Source: Triticum aestivum (lineage: Eukaryota > Streptophyta > Magnoliopsida > Poales > Poaceae). Taken from it: a DNA stretch of 64,000 bases. Below the pieces are notes generated by a model. The model had not been told where the DNA came from. It saw only the letters and a list, made by a program, of their open reading frames with translations, and ran no database searches. Shown one piece after another: positions 42,775 to 54,300 of this stretch; position 1 is the stretch's first letter, and each line of letters opens with the position of its first letter. The translations under genes and the position numbers were made by a program. The stretch spans positions 138,048,979-138,112,978 of the forward strand of contig NC_057809.1 of the NCBI RefSeq assembly GCF_018294505.1, given 5' to 3'.

Positions 42775-44549
42775 TGTTGGAAATATGCCCTAGAGGCAAT
42801 AATAAATCGGTTATTATTATATTTCCTTGTTCATGATAATCGTTTATTATCCATGCTAGAATTGTATTGATAGGAAACTCAGATACATGTGTGGATACAT
42901 AGACAACACCATGTCCCTAGTAAGCCTCTAGTTGACTAGCTCGTTGATCAATAGATGGTTACGGTTTCCTGATCATGGACATTGGATGTCATTGATAACG
43001 GGATCACATCATTAGGAGAATGATGTGATGGACAAGACCCAATCCTAAGCCTAGCACAAGATCATGTAGTTCGTATGCTAAAGCTTTTCTAATGTCAAGT
43101 ATCATTTCCTTAGACCATGAGATTGTGCAACTCCCGGATACCGTAGGAGTGCTTTGGGTGTGCCAAATGTCACAACGTAACTGGGTGGCTATAAAGGTAC
43201 ACTACAGGTATCTCCGAAAGTGTCTGTTGGGTTGGCACGAATCGAGACTGGGATTTGTCACTCCGTGTAAACGGAGAGGTATCTCTGGGCCCACTCGGTA
43301 GGACATCATCATAATGTGCACAATGTGATCAAGGAGTTGATCACGGGATGATGTGTTACGGAACAAGTAAAGAGACTTGCCGGTAACGAGATTGAACAAG
43401 GTATCGGGATACCGACGATAGAATCTCGGGCAAGTATCGTACCGATAGACAAAGGGAATTGTATACGGGATTGATTAAGTCCTTGACATCGTGGTTCATC
43501 CGATGAGATCATCGTGGAGCATGTGGGAGCCAGCATGGGTATCCAGATCCCGCTGTTGGTTATTGACCGGAGAGTTGTCTCGGCCATGTCTGCATGACTC
43601 CCGAACCCGTAGGGTCTACACACTTAAGGTTCGATGACGCTAGGGTTATAGAGAAAGTATGTACGCGGTTACCGAATGTTGTTCGGAGTCCCGGATGAGA
43701 TCCCGGACGTCACGAGGAGTTCCGGAATGGTCCGGAGGTAAAGATTTATATATGAGAAGTCCTGTTTTGGTCGCCGGAAAAGTTTCGGGTTTATCGGTAA
43801 TGTACCGGGACCACCGGGAGGGTCCCGGTGGTCCACCAAGTGGGGCCACCAGCCCCGGAGGGCTGCATGGGCCAAGTGTGGGCGGGGACCAGCCCCAAGT
43901 GGGCTGGTGCGCCCCCCCCACCAAGGCCCAAGGCGCAAGGGAGAGTGGAAGGGGGCAAACCCTAGGCTCAGATGGGCCTAAGGCCCACCTAGTGGTGCGC
44001 CCCCCTCTCTCCCCCTTGGCCGCCCCCCCTAGATGGGATCTAGGGCTGACCGCCACCCCTAGGGGTGGAAACCTAGGTGGGGGCGCAGACCCTCCCCTCC
44101 CCCTATATATACTTGAGGTTTTGGGCTGCCAGAGACACGAATTCTTCCCCTGTTGGCGCAGCCCTACCCCTCTCCCTCCTCGTCTCTCGTAGTGCTTAGC
44201 GAAGCCCTGCTGGAGTCCCGCGCTCCTCCACCACCACCACGCCATCGTGCTGCTGCTAGATGGAGTCTTCCCCAACCTCTCCTTCTCCCCTTGCTGGATC
44301 AAGGCGTAGGAGACGTCACCGGGCTGTACGTGTGTTGAACACGGAGGTGCCGTCCGTTCGGCACTAGGATCATCGGTGATTTGGATCATGACGAGTACGA
44401 CTCCATCAACCCCGTTCACTTGAACGCTTCCGCTTAGCAATCTACAAGGGTATGTAGATGCACTCTCCTTCCCCTCGTTGCTAGATTACTCCATAGATTG
44501 ATCTTGGTGATGCGTAGAAAATTTTGAATTTTAGCTACGTTCCCCAACA
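42775..44549 (+). repeat. Solo LTR, Angela/BARE type, 1,775 bp, opposite orientation to its host LTR
   Basis: Begins TGTTGGAAATATGCCCTAGAGG and ends CTACGTTCCCCAACA. A TATA box lies at about 44103-44110 (CTATATATAC). The perfect GTATT duplication on both sides shows one insertion followed by LTR-LTR recombination. It is embedded head-to-head in an LTR of its own family. Confidence 0.93.
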
Positions 44550-44554
44550 GTATT

Positions 44555-45081
44555 ACCGAGAGGGCCCAGAGATACCTCTGCGATACTCAGAGTGACAAAT
44601 CCTAATCTCGATCTATGACAACCCAACAAACACCTTCGAAGATACCTGTAGAGCATCTTTATAATCACCCTGTTACGTTGTGACGTTTGATAGCACACAA
44701 GGCATTCCTCCGGTATCCGGGAGTTGCATGATCTCATAGTAGAAGGAACATGTATTTGACATGAAGAAAGCAATAGCAATAAAACTGAACGATCAACATG
44801 CTAAGCTAACGGATGGGTCTTGTCCATCACATCATTCTCCTAATGATGTGATCCCGTTTATGAAATGGCAACACATGTCTATGGTTAGGAAACTTAAACA
44901 TCTTTTATTAACGAGCTAGTCTTAGTAGAGGCTTACTAGGGACACTCTGTTTTGTCTATGTATTCACACATGTACTAAGTTTCCGGTTAATACAATTCTA
45001 GCATGAATAATAAACATTTATCATGATATAAGGAAATATAAATAACAACTTTATTATTGCCTCTAGGGCATATTTTCTTCA
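44555..45081 (-). repeat. 3' LTR of the Angela element, inner part
   Basis: Continues 42774. The complement of the LTR start is seen at 45060-45081 (CCTCTAGGGCATATTTTCTTCA), slightly mutated. Confidence 0.88.
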
Positions 45082-45100
45082 GTCTCCCACTTGCACTAGA
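45082..45100 (-). promoter_or_regulatory. Polypurine tract of the Angela element
   Basis: The minus strand reads TCTAGTGCAAGTGGGAGAC directly before the 3' LTR, the usual Angela/BARE arrangement. Confidence 0.85.
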
Positions 45101-46200
45101 GTCAATAATCTATATCACATCGCCATGTGATTCAAACACCAATAGTTCACATCACCATGTAATTAACACCCATAGTTCACATCGCCATGTGACTAACACC
45201 CAAAGAGTTTACTAGAGTCAATAATCTAGTTCACATCACCATGTGATTAACACCCAAACAGTACTAAGGTGTGATCATGTTTTGCTTGTGAGAGAAGTTT
45301 AGTCAACGGGTCTACCACATTCAGATCCATATGTATTTTGCAAATTTCTATGTCTACAATGCTCTGCATGGAGCTACTCTAGCTAATTGCTCCCACTTTC
45401 AATATGTATCCAGATTGAGACTCAGAGTCATCCAGATCGGTGTTAAAGCTTGCAGCAACGTAACTCTTTACGATGAACTCTTTTGACCTCCATAACCAAG
45501 AAATATTTCCTTAGTCCTCTAAGGATAATTTTGACCGCTGTCCAGTGATCTACTCCTGGATCACTATTGTACCCCTTTGCCACACTCATGGCAAGGTACA
45601 CAATAGATCTGGTATACAGCATGGCATACTTTATAGAACCTATGGCTGAGGCATAGGTAATGACTTTCATTCTCTCTCTATCTTCTGCCGTGGTCGGATT
45701 TTGAGTCTTACTCAACTTCACACCTTAGAACTCGGGCAAGAACTCCTTCTTTGACTGATCCACTTTGAACTCCTTCAAAATCTTATCAAGGTATGTACTC
45801 ATCAAAAGTCTTATCAAGCGTCTTGATCTATCTCTATAGATCTTGATGCTCAATATGTAAGCAGCTTCACCGAGGTCTTTCTTTAAAAAACTCCTTTCAA
45901 ACACTCCTTTATGCTTTCCAAAAATTCTACATCATTTCCGACCAACAATATGTCATTCACATATACTTATCAGAAAGGCTGTAGTGCTCCCACTCGCTTT
46001 CTTGTAAATACAAGCTTCACCGCAAGTCTGTATAAAACTATATGCTTTGATCAACTCATCAAAGTGTATATCCCAACTCTGAGATGCTTGCACCAATCCA
46101 TAGGTGGATCATCGGAGTTTTCACACTTGTTAGCACCTTTAGGATCGACCAAACCTTTTGGTTGCATCATATACAACTCTTCTTTAAGAAATTCATTAAG
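45101..46200 (-). pseudogene. pol: Angela reverse transcriptase C-terminal part and RNase H, broken
   Basis: The clearest part (45721-45443) reads MKVITYASAIGSIKYAMLYT, RSIVYLAMSVAKGYNSDPG and DHWTAVKIILRGLRKY, the Copia connection to RNase H. Nearer the insertion the minus strand reads FLKEELYMMQPKGLVDPKG, the segment after the VKTAFLNG motif. The reading between is full of stops and small deletions, and the Y-x-D-D region is not clean. A segment at 45110-45270 repeats TCACATCACCATGTGATTAACACCC-like phrases three or four times. Confidence 0.8.
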
Positions 46201-46205
46201 GAATG

Positions 46206-47192
46206 TGATAACCCACAAGTATAGGGGATCGCAATAGTTTTCGAGGGTAGAGTATTAAACCCAAATTTATTGATTCGACACAAGGGGAGCCAAAGAATAT
46301 TCTCAAGTATTAGCAGCTGAGTCGTTAATTAAACCACACCTGGAAACTTAATATCTACAGCAAAGTATTTAGTAGCAAAGTAATATGATAGTAGTGGTAA
46401 CGATAGAAAAAGGTAACAATAGCAAAAGTAGTGTTTTTGGTATTTTGTAGTGATGATAGCAATAGCAACGGAAAAGTAAATAAGCAAAGAACAATATATG
46501 GAAAGCTCGTAGGCAATGGATCAGTGATGGAGAATTATGCCGGATGCGGTTCATCATGTAACAATCATAACCTAGGGTGACACAGAACTAGCTCCAGTTC
46601 ATCAATATAATGTAGGCATGTATTCCGAATATAGTCATATGTGCTTATGGAAAAGAACTTGAATGACATCTTTTGTCCTACCCTCCCGTGGCAGCGGGGT
46701 CCTAGCGGAAACTAAGGGATATTAAGGCCTCCTTTTAATAGAGTACCGGAACAAAGCTTTAGCACATAGTGAATACATGAACTCCTCAAACTATGGTCAT
46801 TACCGGTAAGTATCCCGATTATTGTCACTTCGGGGTTAACGGATCATAACACATAATAGGTGATTATAGACTTGCAAGATAGGATTAAGAACTCTCATAT
46901 ATTGATGAAAACATAATAGGTTCAGATCTGAAATCATGGCACTCGGGCCCTAGTGACAAGCATTAAGCATAGCAAAGTCATAGCAACATCAATCTCGATT
47001 ACTAGGGATCAAACCCTAACAAACTAACTCGATTACATGATAAATCTCATCCAACCCATCACCGTCCAGCAAGCCTACAATGGAATTACTCACGCACGGC
47101 GGTGAGCATCATGAAATTGGTGATGGAGGATGGTTGATGATGACAATGGCGACGGATTCCCCTCTCCAGAGCCCCGAACGGACTCCGGATCA
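46206..47192 (-). repeat. 3' LTR of the Athila element, U3 missing
   Basis: Matches 57913-58910 closely, then stops at 47192 (ACTCCGGATCA). The U3 part and polypurine tract expected next are absent; internal sequence follows directly. Confidence 0.85.
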
Positions 47193-48900
47193 AGGACTGA
47201 CTAGACATTGTAATTCATGGTAAAGGAGATCCAGTCAAGTCGTACTCAATTTAAACTAACAGTAATGAATGCAAATGACAGTTGTGCTCTCCAACTGGTG
47301 CTTTTTAATAAGAGGATGGTGACTCAACATAAAAGTAAATAGATAGGCCCTTCGCAGAGGGGAGCAGGGATTTGTAGAGGTGCTAGAGCTCGGTTTTGAA
47401 ATAGAGGTGAATAATATTTTGAGCGGTATACTTTCATTGTCAACATAACAACCAAGAGATGGCGATATCTTCCATGCTACACACATTATAGGCGGTTCCC
47501 AAACAGAATGGTAAAGTTTATACTCCCCCTCCACCAACAAGCATCAATCATGGCTTGCTCGAAACAACGAGTGCCTCCAACTAACAAGAGTCCGAGGGGG
47601 AGTTTTGTCTGCAAATATTTTGATTTGATTTGCATAAAGCATGGGACTAGGCATCACGGTGACCAGCCACTTTCTCATGAGTGAGGAGCGGAGTCCACTC
47701 CTCTTGAGAATAACCCGCCTAACATGGAAGATACTGACAGCCCTAGTTGATACATGAGCTATTCGAGCATACAAAACAGTATATTTATTTGAAGGTTTAG
47801 AGTTTGGCACATACAAATTTACTTGGAACGGCAGGTAGATACCGTATATAGGTAGGTATGGTGGACTCATATGGCATAACTTTGGGGTTTATGGGATTGG
47901 ATGCACAAGCAGTATTCCCGCTTAGTACAGGTGAAGGCTAGCAAAAGACTGGGAAGCGACCAGCTAGAGAGCGACAATAGTCATGAACATGCATTAAAAT
48001 TAATCAACACCGAATGCAAGCATGAGTAGGATATAATCCACCATGAACATAAATATTGTGAAGGCTATGTTGATTTTGTTTCAACTACATGCGTGAACAT
48101 GTGCCAAGTCAAGTCACTTAAATCATTCAGAGGAGGATACCACCCTATCGTACCACATCACAACCATTTTAATAGCATGTTGGCACGCAAGGTAAACCAT
48201 TATAAGCTCCCAGCTAATCAAGCATGGCACAAGAAACTATGATCTCTAGTTGTCATTGCAAACATGTTTATTCATAATAGGCTGAATCAGGAACGATGAA
48301 CTAATCATATTTACAAAAACAAAAGAGGTCGAGTTCATACCAGCTTTTCTCATCTCAGTTAGTCCATCATATATCGTCATAATTGTCTTTCACTTGCACG
48401 ACCGAATAGTGTGAATAATAATAATAGTGCACGTGCATTGGACTAAGCTGGAATATGCAAGCATTCAATAAACAGGAGAAGACAAGGCAATATGGGCTCT
48501 TTTGTCAGATCAACAATTATGCATATAAGAGCCACTTCAACAATTTAATCATGGTCTTCTCCTATCAACCCCCAGAGAAAAGAAAAGAAATAAAACTATT
48601 TACCCGGTAAAGATCCCAACAAGCAAAAGAAGAACAGGAAATCTTTTTGGGTTTCCTTTTTAATTACTACTACAAGCATGGAAAGTAAACTAATAAAAGC
48701 TACAACTAATATATATTTTTGGTTTTTCTTAAGGTTTATTAAACACACAAGAAGAAAGTATAAAAAGGAAAATAAACTAACATGGATTATACAATGAAAA
48801 AGTATGAGCACCGACATCTAGCAATGAGTGTGTGAACATGAATGTAATGTCGGTGGGAAATATGTACTCCCCCAAGATTAGGCTTTTGGCCTAAGTTGGT
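47193..48900 (-). other. Non-coding 3' interior of the Athila element
   Basis: About 1.7 kb, A/T-rich, no domain on either strand. Short frames such as 47870-47544 have no recognisable product. The left edge is a deletion junction with the LTR. Confidence 0.6.
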
Positions 48901-50001
48901 CTATGGCCACGGCTGGCCTGGCGGATATCCATAATAGTAGTTGGGGTCGTACTGTGATGAAGAAGACTCTGATTGCCACTGGTGGGTAATCATCTCCGGA
49001 TCCCACTGGTAATTAGACTGTCGTGGAGGATCAACTGGTGGTTCCGACTCTGGCTCTATGGCTGGTGCAGGGTTCCGGTAGGCGTGAATGTCCTCCAGCG
49101 AGACGAGGTACTGGCCTGGAGATAAATCAAACAAGGAAGGAGCAGGCAAGGTAATAGTCTCCGGATGATGTTTATCAAAGAACAATTTGTATTTAAGCTC
49201 CCCTTCCCTATTCTTTATAATGAAATCATGTGCTACCATACTCTTATAATCTAAATAAACATGAGGAAGCAATTTTTCTTCCTTCTCATAATGCCTAATA
49301 GGTATGTTAAAATGTGCAGCTAGGCGTGAAGCATAGATACCACCAAAGATGGGGCCCTTTGTACAATTCAGACTCAACCGTTTAGCAATAATACCGCCCA
49401 TACTCACAGAGTTATCACAGAATAACATGTGGAACAAAATAATAATATCAGGAACACTAAGGTTTCCATAGTTTCCGCGACCAATTAAGCAATGACTAGC
49501 AAATATTGCAAAGTAGCATAAAACAGGAAAATGTATGCTAGTGATTCGTGCATCGGAAACCTTCCTCGTTTCCCCTACGGTGATGGTATCAATAAACCCA
49601 TCCACATCGTCATGATGTGGTTCCTCTATTTTTCCCTCGAAAGGGATCAAACAAACCCGACAAAAATCATAAAGTGACATCTTATTAACCACATCATATA
49701 AATGAAACTCTACTGAAGGAGGTGATTCCCTAGGATAATAGTAGAAGTTTTGCACAAAAGTATTGGTGAGTAAGAGATACTATTCGCGTTGGTCATGGAG
49801 GAAGTCAGTGAGGCATGTATTCTTAGCCAATTCATAAAAATCCTCATAAATCCTGGTTGCTCTCAAGAATCCATCGAAGGGCCATTCACACGGCCTAACC
49901 TCCGTGATGCGAGGCAGATTATATTTGGGCTTCTGTGCCTCTTCATTTTGCTTTTCCCTTGAGCTTCGGCTCGATGAGCCCCTCAAAAATCTCTTCATCA
50001 T
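48901..50001 (-). pseudogene. Athila second open frame ('putative plant transposon protein' family), one nonsense codon
   Basis: Starts at the ATG at 50001 with a basic Ser/Arg segment. It continues PRITEVRPCEWPFDGFLRAT and FYELAKNTCLTDFLHDQRE, then meets TAG at about 49777-49779. The frame stays open after it: MSLYDFCRVCLIPFEGKIEE, FPVLCYFAIFASHCLIGRGN, PDIIILFHMLFCDNSVSMGG and FGGIYASRLAAHFNIPIRHY, then a Pro/Tyr/Gln-rich tail ending at 48901. Total about 366 codons. This family is known from grass Athila elements, also as separate genome annotations; its function is not known. The tail has no membrane segment, so it does not look like an envelope protein. Confidence 0.75.
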
Positions 50002-50780
50002 TTTCTGAAAAATTCTGAAATTTTTAGTAACTTCAAAAATAAAAGTGAACCAAACTCAATAATATTGATAGCAACTACTACAAGTGCCTAGAGCCTATAT
50101 CATGCATCAAAACTACTTGGAACCATATAAATTTGACATGCAAGCTCAAGAACATGGTCACCTAGGTAGCACAAATTTGCAATGAATAAAGCACTAGAAC
50201 AAAAACTAATTGGACCAATGGAGGAGTCACATACCAAGGAACAATCTCCCCAAGCAATTTTGTGAGAGGTGCTTTGAGCAAGGAGATTGAAAATGGCAGC
50301 AAAACGAGCTTGGACTCAGGTTTGAGTTGGTTATTCGTGTTTGTAGGAGGAAGAAGGAGTGTGTGGGTGAAAGGATAAATGGAGGAGGGCCACCGTAGGC
50401 CCACGAGGCAGGGGCACGCCCAGGGGGTAGGGCGCGCCCCTGACCCTCGTGGCCAGGTGCCAGCTCCTCTTGCTGTGTTCTCAGTGCCAAATATTCTCAA
50501 ATATTCTAGAAAAAATCATATTTAAATTTCAGGGCATTTGGAGAACTTTTATTTTTGGGGTATTTTTATATTGCACGGATAAATCAAATAACAGACAGAA
50601 AAATACTATTTTTATTTTATTTAATATAAATAACATAAAGTAAGAGAAGGGTACAACACGTTGTGCCTTCTAGTTTCATCCATCTCATGATCATCAAAAG
50701 GAATCCACTAATAAGGTTGATCAAGTCTTGTTAACAAACTCATTCCAAATAACATGGAACCTGAGAAATTTCGAATAGCA
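50002..50780 (-). promoter_or_regulatory. Leader region between protease and the second open frame, possible internal promoter
   Basis: No coding domain. Contains the GC-rich hairpin motif CCACGAGG ... CCTCGTGG at 50398-50453, otherwise found next to TATA boxes in Athila LTRs. It is followed on the minus strand by an A/T-rich word (CATTTATCC, about 50370-50378). This may be an internal copy of the LTR promoter that drives the second frame. Confidence 0.5.
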
Positions 50781-51303
50781 CTATGTTACCTCAACGGGGA
50801 TATGCACATCCCCAATAATAATAATATCATATTTTTGCTTGACAGTAGGAAGAGGAAATTCAAAACCTCCAAATATAATCGATGGAATTTTTCCAATAGA
50901 GTTGATACTATGAACTTGAGGTTGTTTCCTCGGAAAGTGTACCGTGTGCTCATTACCATTAACATGAAAAGTGACATTGCCTTTAGTGCAATAAATAACA
51001 GCCCCTGCAGTATTCAAAAAGGGTCTTCCAAGAATAATAGACATACTATCGTCCTCGGGAATATCAAGAATAACAAAGTCCGTTAAAATAGTAACGTTTG
51101 CAACTACAACATGCACATCCTCACAAATACCGACAGGTATAGCAGTTGGTTTATTAGCCATTTGCAAAGATATTTCAGTACGTGTCAACTTATTCAAATC
51201 AAGTCTACGATATAAAGAGAGAGGCATAACACTAACACCGGCTCCAAGATCACATAAAGCAGTTTTAACATAATTTCTTTTAATAGAGCATGGTATAGTG
51301 GGT
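50781..51303 (-). pseudogene. Athila aspartic protease, 5' part displaced by an inserted solo LTR
   Basis: Reads PTIPCSIKRNYVKTALCDLG, then the active-site region CDLGAGVSVMPLSLYRRLDL (D-L-G-A form used by Athila), FVILDIPEDDSMSIILGRPF and IIFGGFEFPLP. The stop is at 50781-50783. The reading crosses the insertion point: the segment before it resumes at 55558 in the gag frame. Start at 51347 would lie in the inserted LTR and is not real. Confidence 0.82.
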
Positions 51304-54300
51304 TGTAACGCCCTCGATGCGGCTATAGCTCCCACGTGTCGAGGCACGACTTAGAGGCATAACCGCATTGAAAGCAATGTCGCAAGTTAGGCAATCTTCA
51401 CAACATCCCATGTAATATAGATAATGAAAGGGGGGAGATACATAGTTAGCTTACACTCGCCACGTCAATCAAAGTACATAAATAGCATTACAACATTCAA
51501 ACACTCATGGCCCGACTACGGCGCCAAAATAAAAGATAACCCAACATGCGACATGGTCCCGATCACCCCAACTGGGCACCACTACTGATCATCAGGGAAA
51601 GACACGTAGTATCGGCATGAGTCCTCGTCAAACTCCCACTTGAGCTCAAGCATGTCATCTGGAACGGAATCATCAGGCCCTGCATCTGGTTTGGAAGTAA
51701 TCTGTGAGCCACAGGGACTCAGCAATCTCGCACCCTCGCGATCAAGACTATTTAAGCTTATAGGTAAGGCAAGGTAAATATGTGGAGCTGCAGCAAGCGA
51801 CTAGCATATATGGTGGCTAACCTGTTCGCAAAAGAGAGCGAGAAGAGGGCGCAAAGTGCGAGCGAGTAACTAAAGAACAACCTACGGCAAGCATTACTCC
51901 AACACCGTGTTCACTTCCCGGACTCTGTCGAGAATAGACCATCACGGTAACTCACACTGTTGATTCATTTTAATTAAGTTAAGGTTCAAATTATCTACAA
52001 CCGGACATTAACAAATTCCCATCTGCCCATAACCGTGGGCACGGCTTTCGAAAGTTCAAATCCCTGCAGGGGAGTCCCAACTTAGCCCATGACAAGCTCT
52101 CACGGTCAACGAAGGAATAGACCTTCTCCCGAGACATTCCGATCAGACTCGGTATCCCGGTTCTACAAGACACTTCGACAAGTTAAAACAAATCCAGCAA
52201 CACCGCCCGAATGTGCCGACAAATCCCGATAGGAGCTGCACATATCTCGTTCTCAGGGCACACTCAGATGACCTCTCCATACAACTAAAACCAAACCTCG
52301 AGTTTCCCTGAGGGGGCACTGCACAGGACTCTAGTTTGGACCAACACTCAGAGGAGCACTGGCCCAGGGGGGCTTAAAATAAGATGACCCTCGGGCTCCG
52401 GAAACCCAAGGGAAAAAGAGGCTAGGTGGCAAATGGTAAAACCAAGGTTGGGCATTGCTGGAAAAGCTTTAATCAAGGCGAACTATCAAGGGGTTCCCAT
52501 TATCACCCAACCGCGTAAGGAACGCAAAATCCGGGAACATAACACCGATATGACGGAAACTAGGGCGGCAAGAGTGGAACAAAACACTAGGCGAGAGGCC
52601 GAGCCTTCCATCCTTTACCAAGTATATAGATGCATTAAAATAACATGGCAATATAATGATAACCCAACAAGTAACTAATGTTCCAACAAGGAACGGTCTC
52701 CAATCTTCACCTGCAACTAGCAACGCTATAAAAGGGGCTGAGCAAAGCGGTAACATAGCCAATCAACGGTTTGCTAGGACATGGTGAGTTAGAGGTTTGA
52801 CATGGCAATTTGGGAGGCATGATAAGCAAGTGGTAGGCATCGAAGCATAGGCATAGCAAATGAGCGAGCATCTAGCAAAGCAAGGATAGTAGTGATTTCG
52901 AGGGTATGATCATCTTGCCTGCAAAGTTGTCAGAGTTGACTGGATCCTCAAAAGAAAACTCAACGGGCTCCTCGTTAGCGAACTTGTCTCCCGGCTCTAC
53001 CAAAACAAGACAAACAAGCAACAAGGACACAATCAACCACGTGCAAGGCTCAAACAATATGATGCAAAGATGGTATGCTATGCGGGATGCAATATGGGAT
53101 GCATATGCAAGATTTGACAAGGAATGCATGAACCTGGCCTCAACTTGGAAATCCAAGTGTGCCACTTGAAAGATGAGATGAAATCGCTTGAAAACGATAT
53201 AAAGAACGCCGGAATCGGAGTTACGGTTTCGAAATGGCAATCAATTCAAATATGGCACCGGTCTGCGATTTGCAGCAAGTAGCCATCTAAATGCAACAAG
53301 ATGAACATGCTACAGCACCCAAACATGGCATCCAAATACATGGCAGGGATTCATTCATGATTCTTAAAAAAAGACTAGCACTGAGCTACGGCCAATTCAT
53401 CCATTAACAGGTTCGAACAAGCATGGCAAAAATGCATTTGGTAAATAGATTTCAGACTTAGTGAAATTAACACTTGTCTGGAATTTCAGATCAGATAGCG
53501 CTCTTTGGAGCATGAAAACTATATACTACAGGACCTGAACATGGCAAAGCAAAGCATGGCATGGATCTACTCAAAGAGCTTAACAAAAGTCCCTTAGTGA
53601 CCTTGAGCCAAAAGGGACCAGAAAATACATTTGCAAGCATGTGAACATGGCAAAAACATAATCAGTTCTCAGACTTAGTGAAAACTGGAGCATGCTAAAA
53701 CAGATATCAAGTAGGCATGTTTACGAGCTCGATGCACTCACTCCAGAGCAAGTCATGACAAACTAAGCATACACCCATCAAGAATACACAAAATATAAGC
53801 TATACATGGCAAGAACAATAACATAGCATGCACGGATCAACTACAACATCCTTGGCAAAATTGCTAACAAGTAGACAATCTGCCCAGATTCATGAAATAG
53901 CAAAAGTAGAGCTCGATTGACTCAAGCTAGGGTGCTCCATAATTGCAAACAAAGACATGGATGGATAGAGCACTACAAGATTAACAAAACATCCTTACTG
54001 ATCATCCTCAAAAGAGGCACGAATCACTAGTAAACAACAAGAACATATGGCATATTGAGATAAATAGCTCAAGGACTTAGTAGAAATGCTAAGTCCCTGA
54101 AATCAGCATTAACGAATGCACCACTTTGCAAGCTTGTTCTATTCACCACACACATCACAAAAATACATGGGTTGCACCTCTAGAAAGATGGCAAAACATG
54201 TAACAAAACTCATGTAGAGCTCAGGGGCATATCATGCACACAATAATCATGGCAAAAAGGACAAATATCTAATTGAAGCAGCAGATCTGACAATTATCTC

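Noticed and set aside
48596..48817. Hydrophobic 73-codon minus-strand frame resembling membrane segments
   Set aside because: A/T-rich non-coding 3' tract of the Athila element; hydrophobicity follows from T-rich codons.
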